Of a DNA stretch of 64,000 bases, positions 26,301-38,300 are shown piece by piece; position 1 is the first letter of the stretch; each line of letters begins with the position of its first letter. A program made the position numbers and the translations under genes. The DNA comes from Protea cynaroides (lineage: Eukaryota > Streptophyta > Magnoliopsida > Proteales > Proteaceae), in the NCBI GenBank assembly GCA_028583415.1, contig CM053267.1:18917814-18981813 (forward strand). Reading direction: 5' to 3'. The notes under the pieces were generated by a model. That model did not search any database. It saw only the letters and a program-made list of their open reading frames with translations, and was not told where the DNA came from.

Positions 26301-29300
26301 AGGCATTTAATTTGATTGTGCGGAGGGCACCACAAGATGATTGGGCAGCCACACGTCCGGTGACAAGGTATACATGAGTTGTCATTGGGTGATGAGTGAG
26401 GTGAGAGCATGGGTGGCAAGTCATCCTAGGTGGTACGCCACTATTGGAAGGAAATTTATGTAAAGGTGTAAATTCTATAGAGAAAGGAAGAAGAATTGAG
26501 AAAAAAGATGGAGAGAAGAAGAAGAGGCTGCTGCAACTTTGGGAGCCTCATTCAATGTGATTAAGACTCCCCTCTTCACTTCAATATATATAATAAGGAA
26601 CACAACCCTAAAAGGGTATAAGTGACAAAACACAAAGAGCAAAAGAAAAGAAAAGAGAAGAAGCACTACCACTTCGGAATTAGCATTAATCCCAAAGGCC
26701 TCTCCCCCTCTCCCGATAACCATAACACTGCCCCTCAAGCTAGAGCATATATATCTATCATGCCCAACTTGTCACAAATATAAGTAATCCCACCCCCCAA
26801 CAAACATGGTAAGCACATCAGCAAGTTGTTCTCTTGCACGAACAAGGCATGGAAAATAATTTGTTGCAAAAGCTTCTCACAAATAAAGTGACAGTCGACT
26901 TCAATGGGTTTCCTCTTATGATGGAACACAGGATAGGAAGCAATATGAATGGCAGCTTAGTTGTCACACTACAGCTACATGGAAGACTTGTGTAGAAAAC
27001 CAAGCTCGGCTAACAATTGCTTGATCCACATCATCTCGCACATGACGTGCCATAGAACGATACTCAGATATGCATTAGAGCGAGCAGCAACAGTCTGTTT
27101 CTTTCTCTTCTAAGCTAGGAATAAAATCTCAGTTCTCGACCCCATCTCGACCTGGTCAAGAACCGAGATTATTGAGATCTCAGTCAAGATCTCGCCGAAA
27201 CTATGTTTTTTTTCTTTTAGAAATCTTAAACTGTCTCGAGGCTCAAATGGTTATTTTAAGGCCTAATACTCTAGAGAAACCCTCTTTTAGCATACATAAA
27301 CACATTTAAACCATAATTACAAAAATGTTACACCCATGTTTGGCTGTATACGTTGAACCCTATAGTAAACCTAGGGTAATATTGGCTATTACACACAATG
27401 GTACCCCAGTTGAAGATCCAAAAAGGCCAAATGAGACAATAAAATTATGCACTAGAAGAAGAAGAAACATGATAGTGCTTAATTATCAAATAACTAAAAA
27501 AGATACAACGATAATTCATACTTCAAATTGGAAACTTGAATCTTAAAACTAAGAATTACTGATAGACCGATGCCCTAATTCCCCATGACCATATCCCAAT
27601 GTCTAACTCCACGTAGAGTGTCGTGGAGGATCTATATCATGCAAGTTGTAAACTTGTCTACGCCAATTTCCCTCATACTAAATGACAAATTTGGACCACG
27701 CTACCACGTAGTACCACAGCATAAACACGTTCATTCAACAAGTCCACGGCAACATATAGTAATGGCACAGTGGGCTTGAAAGCAGTGTCTACTAATCTCA
27801 ACACCTAGACTACTAGCTCCAAAACTCTCATTACCTTGAATACCTTCTTCAAGTTCTGAAAAAACTCCTCAGAAGATATGGTGGTATGTGCTTCCACTCC
27901 ATTAGGGGAACCAGACTCCCTCCAACGAAACCACTCCTCAAACACAAACATCGATCTAAGTCCTACCATCTTTGCCTCGACGCTCTTCAATGTTATGTAT
28001 TTTGTGGCAAATCTAGTGATGTCATGTTTAACTAAGTATTTTATAGCCCACAAGCCCTCACGATCCAACCAAGAATATCGAGTTAGACTGAGAACCATCG
28101 AAAAGGTTGAGATGGAGTGAGACCTCGACCGAGAAATGGTAGAACCTAAGTCTCGTCACTTTTCGTCTCGACCAGGTCAAGAATACTGAGATTTTCGAAA
28201 TCACAGCAAGAATTCACGGAGATTTTAAACCATGCTTCCAAGAACAAGATTCTCACCAACAAAAGTACAGTATCCAGTAGTAGACCGTCAATCGATAGGA
28301 GAACCGATCCAATCAGCATAGAAAAAACCCTCAACACATCCATGTCCACGATTAGAATACAGAAGACCATGACCTGGAGCCTTCTTGAGATACCATAAAA
28401 TATGAATAACAGCATCCCAATGAGGCGTCTGAAGAGGCGACAAAAAATGACTCACAAGTCACAACACTAACTGAGAAGGCCACATCCGGATGATTCACGG
28501 TAAGATAATTTAACTTGTTAACCAGTCTAAGATACATCTCAGGATCAGTCAGAATATCACCCTTATCAGTTGAATGTTAGGATCCATTGGAGTGTCCACC
28601 GGTTTGGACCCTATTGGGTATGCATATCCTTGGCCAATGGAAAGCAATTCGACGAAAAATCCAATTGAAGAATCACCCAACGGCCCACTCAACCGAACTG
28701 GTTCTTTTTTTTATTCTAGAATTATGTATGCTTTGCATCTTATACTTGTTGGTTGTCCTTCTCGTTATTGTAACTCTTCCCTAAGTAAAAAAATAAAATT
28801 ATATTCTCTTTTCTATAAAAATAAATAAAAATAAAATAACCAAATATATGATTTCGAGTAGTTAGACTTGAATTTGTTTATGATCGGAGTCAAGGTAATT
28901 AAGAGTATATTGGGATACTTACCCAGAAAAGATTATATTGGGATAGGTAGACTCTCTAGTTTTTGTAGAAGTTCACAAATTTACACATAATTGCTGCTTG
29001 ACCAAAATTGTATGTCATATTACATGGTGCCAATGATAGTTGTGGCAGCCGTGGACATGGCAGTGGCAGAATTGGGGGAAGCAGTTGCATTACTGGCAGT
29101 TTCAAGCAATGTGGGTGTGTTGGCAAAGCTGAAAGTGGTTCAGAAGTTGCCATTGTTGAGAAGGTGGTCGGTAGTTGTGGCTTAAATCTCAAGAGAGGCA
29201 TGACATGGTGGCGGTAGACTTTGAGGTAATAGAGCAACCATTGGGTGGTGGTTGTTGCAGCCATGGTGGAGGTAGTGGCACAAAAGGAATAGAACAGTGA

Positions 29301-32300
29301 GGGTTTTGTAGACATGATGGGAAGCAGTGTTGGCAGTTCTGGCAGACATGATGCCAAGAGTGAGACCGATGGTTTGAGAGGGAGGGAGGCGTGATAGTGG
29401 TGGGGGCAATGATAGTGTATGGTGCAGCAATGATAGTGGCTGTGTGGCACCAGGAGGGTGCTAGGAAAATCTTCAGGATTTTGGTCCTGTGCATGTGATT
29501 TTTATACCCAAGTCGTTATAAGAAGAAGCAATATTTTCACACACCCCCATAATATGTCAAATGACTGCACAATCCACTTCTAGCACCTACTAGAGGTACT
29601 GTAGCTTCCAAGCATAAGGAAAAGACGTTTGCATAATACAACTATGTCCCTGGTAAGGTACCAAAGATGCATTGTAACAAAAAGGTGACAAAAGACAATA
29701 TCAGTTAGTCTAAAAAATATCAACAAATTTCTAAAGAAACAACAATTTTTTATAATAGTAAGCCCTTATGCAACTTTAAAGACAACAAAAACAGAGTACT
29801 GTTACACAGGCAATATAGAACTGCAATCCTTTGAGTAGAAGATATAACAAGCATACAGTTTGTTGAGAATCTCTACAATTGCTTGGGTCATTTGTAACTG
29901 ATCCGTCGTCAGCTTGTTCCTTTAAAAGACGGTTTTGCTTCAGTGTCTCATTCATTGCTCGCACAGCCCTAAACACGAAGTCATTTTGCACAATATGAGC
30001 ATGATAGCTAAAGTACAGTGAAAATGAAAGATAAATAGAAGTGCCAAAATAATCGACTCATTTAGAATGCTAATATCTTTCAATTCCGTTTAGCTAGAGT
30101 GTTTTGGTCTCTTCATTGTAACATGTACGTCATCAGAATGCACAAACAGTTATAATGGAATTATCTTGAAGTCGGGAACAATCTAGGGGACTTTTTTCAA
30201 CTTTCGCTCTATATTAACATTTGTCTTCTTTAGTTAATGTAAAAATATCAGGACCGGCCCTAATAACCACCCATAAAAAGGAAGAAGGTGAAGAAGAAGA
30301 AGAAGAAGAAAGGAGAGAGGAGAGAAACCGAGAGAAATGGAAGAAGAGTCTCGGCTTAGAATAGAATAGCCTACTTGACACCCCAACATATATATAGATA
30401 ATAGTGTATAAGTGCAATTATAGAAAAAAGGACATTACTTAAACCAACTGAAGCAGAATCAAACAAGGCAAACCAGTCCTCACGCAACAAAGGAATGAGA
30501 TGAAGATGAAGAGGAAAGGAGAGGAGAGAGAAAGAAGAAGAGAAAAAAGCTATCGAGCACAAGAGTTGGGAAGCTTTCGGTTCTTTTTTAATCTCTAACC
30601 AAGAGCCCCAATACAAGTACTAATGAATAAAATATTACAGGACAAACACATGTTTAATAGGGTGATATGGTTTGGAGTTCTGTCAGGAGACCTAGTTCTT
30701 GGTTACATTGTCCATTGACCAACAGGAATTCAAGGGAACTACAATTGCTATGCAAGTTAATCTAAACTGAAGAAGGAATTATGCTCTAACAACCCCCCCT
30801 CCTCTGCTTCTGGTCGGCCGATTTCCATGGCCGGTCCCCTGCTGACCGTGACACTCCCCCTCCTCCCCCAGCTTCCTCCCTGTCCTCTGATTCTCAAAGG
30901 AGAGGTAAGTGATGTCCAGCCAACCCCCCCCCCCCTCTTCTCCTGGACTTGCTGCGCACGAGTAACAACCGAGGGCGTTGGAATGCCCTGTTCGATTCTG
31001 CCCCCTTTATATGGGAGAGGACTTCTCCCTCCACATTAATGTCCCGAGGAAGGAAGATGAAACCATTGCTGTCTCCTGCGACCATAGCTGAATAGCTCTT
31101 TAAAGAAGATTGCCAAGTGGTCAAATACTCTGGTTGGGCAGTCCGTGGGAAGACGTCTCCCTTTCCAGCTTGTCGAAAAATCTCTCCTCCACCAATGGAA
31201 TTTGTCTCAAGGTGTGGAGACTTTCCTTGCGGAAAATGGCACGTATGTCTTCCGCTTTGCAGACGAAGAAAATAAGTTTGGAGTGTTGGAGAAAGGCATC
31301 TGGTATGTTGCTAGGAAGCCTATTGTGGTCTGACGATGGGATGAACTTCTAAATTCGATAACATGAATGTGAAATCTCTTCCCGTTTGGATTTCTCTTCT
31401 TGGACTCCCATTCCACCTTTGGAATGAGAAAGCATTGAGCTTGATAGGGTCGACTATTGGAACTCCATTATTCTCTTATCGATGTACAACAGCGCAGACT
31501 CACCTGGCCTTCGCCCGTATTTGTATTGAAGTTCGCGCGGATAAGCCCCTTCTAGACTCTGTGTCTACCAGGTCTAGTGAGCGACACTATTGGAAACAAC
31601 CAGTAATATATGATTGGAAGCCTCCAATTTGTTGCAAGGTCATCGGCCACAATACTGAAGCGTGTGATGCCAAAGCGAAAATTCAGCCAATTCCCTCAGT
31701 TTGGCAAAAACTCACAAAGCATCGTTCAAAGTGGCAGCAGAGAGCCACCCTAAACCAATCGTCCGAATTTAGGGTTTCAAATATAGTGGGTCAGCAGGAA
31801 GAAGAAGAAAAAGGTGACGTGGAGGAGACCGTACCTTCAGTTAGTCTCGAAGGCAATAAAGTCGTCGGCCCAGCTTCCCAAGCTCTACTTACCACCAATC
31901 AATTCTCTGCCCTAAGTAGTGAAGACTTTGACAAGGTGGTTCTCTCTACTAGAGAGGAAGACGATATCCTTTTTAATGATACCTTACCTCCTGCAGCCCC
32001 TGGGAAGTTGAGAGGTTCTAAGTCTGTACCCTCTTCAGCTTTTGCTACGAATCCCCTTGCCGATTTGGTGTCTAATGATACTCTACCCCTTTGCAACACA
32101 AAGCCTTCCTCCCTGCGATTGGCTACTCCCAGCTTTGCTCATGAGCAGCATCCTAAAAACCTTTCGACTTATATATCATAAAAAGGTAGAAAGTTGGCTT
32201 GATCTAAACCAAACCATCTTCCCCTTGACCCGGTTCATCTTCCAATCTTCCTAACCCCTCAAACCTAACCGCCGCCTTAACACCAAACCCCCCCAAACTT

Positions 32301-35300
32301 AACGAACCCAAAGCTTAGTACCCACCCACCAAAAATCTTACCCGACACATCAAATGAAATCACTCTTCGTCGTAACCCGAAAAACCCCCGCCTTCCATGA
32401 TGCATCAACAACCTAAAGCCCAACCCCTCCGCCACCCCCCTTCCCCCACAAATCAATCCATATTCCACTTTTATACCTAACCCTGACCGTACCCCCTCTT
32501 CCCCTAGGCCAGTGGAATCCCCAGTTGCTTTCCCTCAGGTTGCGTCTGGTTCAGTGGGAAAAACCAAGTCTCCAAGTTGCGAAATTTGATGCCTCAACTG
32601 AGAAATACACCCAACCCTTCCTCATCCGGAAAATCAAAACCTCGAACTAAAGCCAAGAAGTTGGAAAGAAACACTAAGAGGCATATCCGAGCTACTCAAG
32701 GCTCAAGATCCCCTTTATGATCCTAATCAGATCGTTGTGAGCCATTTTATCCCTCTATTGTTGTTCACCATGATGACTAGATTCTTCTAGAATGTCAAAG
32801 GTCTGAATGCGCCTTCTAAACAAGTTGATGTGCGACATTATATCTAGAAGATTCGTCCATCCTTCTGCATCCTGGGTGAAACAAGGGTGAAAGAGCCTAA
32901 GGCCACTATGGAAGAATTTGGGTGTTATGGGATAGCTCCAAGGTATCGTGTGCCATGGTTAGTATGTTTGCTCAATTTATCCATTTCAAAGTTTCTGAGA
33001 ATAATAATTCAAAGTCTTTTTTCATTACTACTATTTATGCATCTAATTCCTCGATTAAGAGGAGAAGATTATGGGAGGATATCCTCCAGCTCCAAACGTC
33101 CCTAGGGAGCAGCCCCTGGGGAATTTTGGGGGATTTCAATGTAGTCAGATTTGTTCACGAGAAAGAGGGAGGCTGAATGATGATTCGTCGGTTAATGAAT
33201 TCGTGAGTCGCATCGATTCAGCTGGTTTGGTGGGCCTCAAGTGAGTTGAAATAAAATTTACCTAGTCTAACAGAAGGACTGGCGATCAGAGGGTGTCTTG
33301 TAAGTTAGACAGAGTACTAGTTAATGATACATGGCTTGCAAACTTCAGCTCCTCTAAGGCCTGCTTTGATTCGTCAGAAGTTTCCAACCCATAGTTGTCA
33401 AGGCATCGCCATGCCTAGGCGCCCAAGAGGCCTTGTGACGCCTTGGTCACCTAGGCAAGCGCCCCGTCAGGCCTCCAACACCTTGGTTTGCCTTGGAGCC
33501 TTGACAACTATATTCCAACCATTGCCCAATCATTCTCACCGCATCCCCCTACATTTCCTTCAACCCCAAGCCCTTTCGGTATTTTGATTTGTGGGCCGAT
33601 CATGAGGGTTTCTAGGAGGTTGTGAAGACTACTGGGACAGATTTTTTCTAGACCCCCGTCAACCCTTGGTTAGCTTTGCCAGAAAATTAAGGGAGGTCAA
33701 ATGGAATTTTGTTGCGTGGAACAAAAGAGAGGTTGGAAATACCTCGAGTGCAGTTCTGGACTATAGAATGGAATTGTCCGAGGTTCAGCTTCGTCTTCAA
33801 GGATCGGCAGATATTGATGGTCTTGCAGAGTGTGAAAAGGCCCTCTCTCTTAAGTTGGCTTCCTTGGTCATTTAAGATGAAAGTTTCTTTAAGATGAAAT
33901 CCTATATTAGCTGGTTAAAGTTGGGTAATAGGAATACTAGTTATTTCCACAAATATGTCAAAGCCAACAAAACAAATACCATATATCATCTCTTATGACT
34001 GATGATGGGTACTCTATCACTGATGTGGCCGAGATCAAGAAGAATGTAGAAGATCGCTTTCACTAACTTTTCAGCCCGACCTTGCTTCCCCCCTGGAGCA
34101 CACTCCGATTGGCCTGCATGATTCCATCTTATCCCTAGAGGAAAGCCAGCTGTTGGCTGTCCTCCCTTCTGAAGAGGAGATCCTTCTTGCAGTTAAATCC
34201 ATTAAAGCCCATAAGGCTCCAGGCTCCAGGCTCAGATGGTTTCAGAATGGAATTCTTCCTGGCTACTTGGGATATTATCAAGGCGGACATGGTACTGGCT
34301 ATCCAAAGTTTCTTTTCTAACCCAACTCAGGTGACAGAAGTTAACCAAACTTTTCTTTGCCTCATCCCAAAGAAAGAAGGAGCTTGTGTATTGGAGATTT
34401 CAGACCCATCTCTTTATGCAATACTATCTACAAAATTATTGCGAAGATCCTTGCTATCAGACTCAAGAGTGTGTTGGTAACCTTGTTAGCCTCAACCGAT
34501 CGGCTTTCATTCATGGTTGGAGTATTATGGACAACATCATGATTTGTAATGATCTTGCCCAGGGCTTTGAGAGAAAGAATCATGCTCCAGCTGCCATCCT
34601 TAAGCTTGATCTTCACAAAGCCTATGATCATGTCAAATGGGAATATCTCATGGAAGCTTTAGCTAGAATGAACTTCACAGATTCCTTCTGTAAGTGGATT
34701 TGGTTCTGTATCTCCTCCTCCAAATTCTCTGTGTTGGTGAATGGAAGCCCAGTGGGATTTTTCAATGCTTTATGCGGTATCAGGCAAGGATGCTCCATGT
34801 CCCCCTTCTCTTCACAATGATCTTGGCAGGTTTATCTAGGTCCATTCAAAAGAGTGCCCTTCAGAACCAGATGGCTTTCTTCGCTCAGTGTAAGACTATC
34901 AAGCTAACCCATTTAGCCTTTGCGAATGATATTATGATTTACTCCAAAAGTAATGTCAATCCTTTAAGGCCATTTATGAGATTATCCACTCATTTAGCTC
35001 TATGTTAGGTCTAATCATCAAGCAAAAGTCTCAGCTTTTCCTTGCAGGCATTGAAGAGTCAATGCGATAGACCCTAAAAAGCTTGATGGATGTCCCTTTG
35101 GGGAAACTGTCCTTTTAGTATCTTGGTCTCACTATTATTTCAATCAGACTCGCTGCTCACCATTGCACCCCCATCCTCGGTAGGTTGACCCCATCCTCGG
35201 TAGGTTGAAAAAGAAGCTCTGACTATGGAAACCAAAATTTTTATCTTATGTTGATCGAATGGAGCTGGTCAAAGTGGTCGTGCAAAGCTCCTAGCTGTAC

Positions 35301-38300
35301 TGGACTGGGATTTCCGGTCTACCTAGCTCGATAACCCATAAGATTGAAAGCTTGATGAGTGTCTTTTTGTGGAAAAAAGAGAGCATCTAGAATCCTGGAT
35401 AAAATGGATCTATAGCAGATACCTGTGAAGAGACTCTATTTGGTCAGTCGTAATATGCCCCGATGCTCCTTAAGTGTGGAGAACCATCCTTCATCATAGG
35501 CAGCTTGTCAAATATTACATCAAATCCCTCATTGATGATGGTGGTTCAACACTCCTCTCGTTAGACAACTAGCACCCTCATGGTGCCGTGGTAAAAACCC
35601 ATGGCGAAAGGATCCAACTTGATTCTGGAAGGGATAAACTTGCTATAGTATCATCCATATTATCAAATGGTTTATGAACTATGGGCTAGGATTCCACTCA
35701 CAGACTGATGCAAGCTTCGGAAGTTCTGAATCTAGTTCCTAGAAGACTTAGTTGAAGTGGTGATCTTACAGTTTGGATCGCTTCCTCCAATGGCTTGTTT
35801 TCAACAGCATCTACCTTGGAGCTGGTAAGATCTCATCTTCCCAAAGTGGCCTGGTTCGATTTGGTGTGATTCAAGGGGCACTCTCTTCGCTGCAGCTTCA
35901 TTCTTTGGTGTGTCCTTACCCAGTCTCTTCCCATTGGATCCCTCCTCTGTAATAGAGGAATCATTGCAAGTACCAACTGCGGTCTTTGCTGGGCTTCGGG
36001 AGAAAATATTCCACATTTGTTTTTCGAGTGTCCTTTCTCCAAAAGAGTCTAGGGGAAGATTCTTGAGAAATGCTGGCCTTATTATAAAAGAATTCAGCCA
36101 TTCGATTAAGAATGGAGGTGGATATCCAAAAAGTTCAAGAGAAAACTTCGGGTGATACTGTGGTCAAGCTCGCCTTCGCTATGATGGTATACCATATTTG
36201 GTTTGAGAGAAAACTATGCTTGTGGGCAGCCAAATCGAGTTCCTTCACCCAAATTTGGGAAGCCATCACCTTCGACGTGTGTGGCACACTTTCTCCTATC
36301 CCCATCCCCTACCAACCCCAGGATTCCAAGAGAAATAAATTCATTTTATCCTCTTGGCATCTACTACCTGAATGAGGGTCTTGTCGACTAGTTTTTGGTC
36401 CTTGTAATCCTTTTGATTTATCGGGCCTTTGGCCTTAATTTTGTAAGGAGTCTGGCTTTATCATTGGGATACCCAGATTTGTTCACCCTGTTCTCGGAGT
36501 GCTGTTAATATATTATTTCATTCACCCAAAAAAAAAAAATATTACAAGACAAAAATGCACCTGTGGTACAGCCCCTACCTCTAAATTAACAACCCCCGTC
36601 ACATGCAAACTTAACACTCCCCCCAAGTTGGAGCATATATATCTCCCACATCCGGCCTTGAAAAACTTTAAACAAAGGCAGGCCGGAACTAGGACTCGAT
36701 GAACATATCACCCAACTGATTCTCAGAAGAAACAAATGGAGTAGAAATCAGCTTCATCAACATAACATCTCGAACAAAATGGAAAACAACATCAATATGT
36801 TTGGTGCGATTATGACACAGGATTACTGGCAATGTAGATAGAAGCTTGATAAATCACAAACTTTTCTATAGCGGTTTAGTAATAGAAAATCCAACATCTT
36901 GAAGAAATGTCCACATCCATATTAACTCAACTGCAATATGAGCCATTGCTCGATACTCATCTTATGCACTTGATCTTGCAACTATAGATTGTTTTTTACT
37001 TCTCCAAGTAACCAAATTTCTAAAGGAATGTACAATTTTTAGTGGTTGAACTTTTGTCACCTCTTTTTCGAGTGCCCTTTTTCCAAGAAAGTTTGGGATA
37101 AGATCCTTGGTAAGTGCTGGCCTTTTAGGAGAAAAATCTTGCCTTTTGACCTTGAATGGAATGTCTGCTCAAGAAGTTTAAGGCCAAATCTCCTTGTGAT
37201 ACTATAGCCAAGCTTGCTTTCGCTGCTACGGTTTACCACATTTGGTTCGAGAGAAACCTTCGTCGATGGGCAGCCAAGGCTAGAAGTTTTGACCAGATTT
37301 GGAAGGCCATCAGCTTTGATATTCATGGCAATGTGCTGCCATTTAGGTCCCCTTGCCCGGACACAGCAAGAAATAGATTTATTTTGTCATCTTGGAATGT
37401 GTACTCCTTGAGTGTTTGGAGACCCCTTTTTGTTTTCCTGCCTTTTTGTTTTGTTTTGCTAGGCTAATGGCCTTGTTTTGTAAGGAGCCTGACTCTATCC
37501 TTTGGATACCCAGGTCGCTTTCTCCTCTTCGAGGTATTGTTAATATATTCTTTATTCACCCAAAAATAAAACTTTTGTCACCTTTAGATCCACCCCAATC
37601 AGCATCAAAGTATGCAACCAGATCAACACTATTGTTAGGTCTATATATAATGCCCTTACCAGGAGAACTCTTTAAGATACTTGAGAATATAGAAGATCCC
37701 ATTGAGCCTTTTTAGGCGATTTAGTGAACTGGCTGATAACCCCAACAACAAAGGATATATCAGGTCGAGTACCAGTAAGGTATATAAGCTTGCCAAATAG
37801 CCTTCTATATTGATGTACATCGATAAGCTCTTCTCCATCATTCACCCAAAACTTCGGATGTGGGTCCATGGATTTGTCCACTGGTTTGGAAGCAAGCATT
37901 CATGTCTCAAATAAGAGATCTAGAAAATACTTCCTCTTAGAGAACTAACACCTTCCTTACTCTAAATTACCTCAATACCCTAGAAGTACCTTAGAGAGCC
38001 AAATCATTGATCTAAAACTGTTGATGTACACATGACTTAACTTCTGCAATACCCTCGGCATCACTACCAAATATAATGATATCATCCACGTTAGCGTAAT
38101 AAAATAAAATACTATCCTAACTAACTGCTTTGACTAGTCCTAATTGTGTGGACTGGTGGACTCCTAGTTACTTTATTAGTTTCCTTCACCAATTAAGCTT
38201 GTTAGTTTCCTTTTCCTATTTTGAGTTTACTTTATCTTTAGTTTATAAGTAGGACTCCAACTTGTAGAGTCTGAGATCCTATCAGAGTGATTGGTCTGAT

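Larger units (their letters stand above)
30647..36535 (+). mobile_element. Near full-length plant L1-type LINE (decayed)
   Basis: It ends with an A run after TTCATTCACCC and is flanked by AAAATATTACAGGACAAA (30629-30646) and AAAATATTACAAGACAAA (36536-36553), an 18-bp duplication with one mismatch. It has the expected order: ORF1, endonuclease, reverse transcriptase, zf-RVT. Frameshifts and stops in each domain make it inactive. It lies inside a Copia LTR and is interrupted by a hAT-like MITE. Confidence 0.82.
30238..38110 (-). mobile_element. Truncated Copia element split by two LINE insertions
   Basis: The 3' LTR is in two parts, 30238-30646 and 36554-36616. On the minus strand it starts TGTTAAGTTTGCATG after polypurine TTGGGGGGAG. 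RNase H (36700-37040) reads AYDEYRAMAHIAVELIWMW. The reverse transcriptase end (37672-38110) reads FGKLIYLTGTRPDISFVVGV and DDIIIFGSDAEG. Several stops make it inactive. The upstream half is missing. LINEs 30647-36535 and 37063-37569 interrupt it. Confidence 0.75.

Noticed and set aside
28956..29494. His/Pro/Leu-rich frame of 164 codons on the minus strand
   Set aside because: Biased GTGG/GGCA composition gives overlapping frames on both strands; no domain or splice support.
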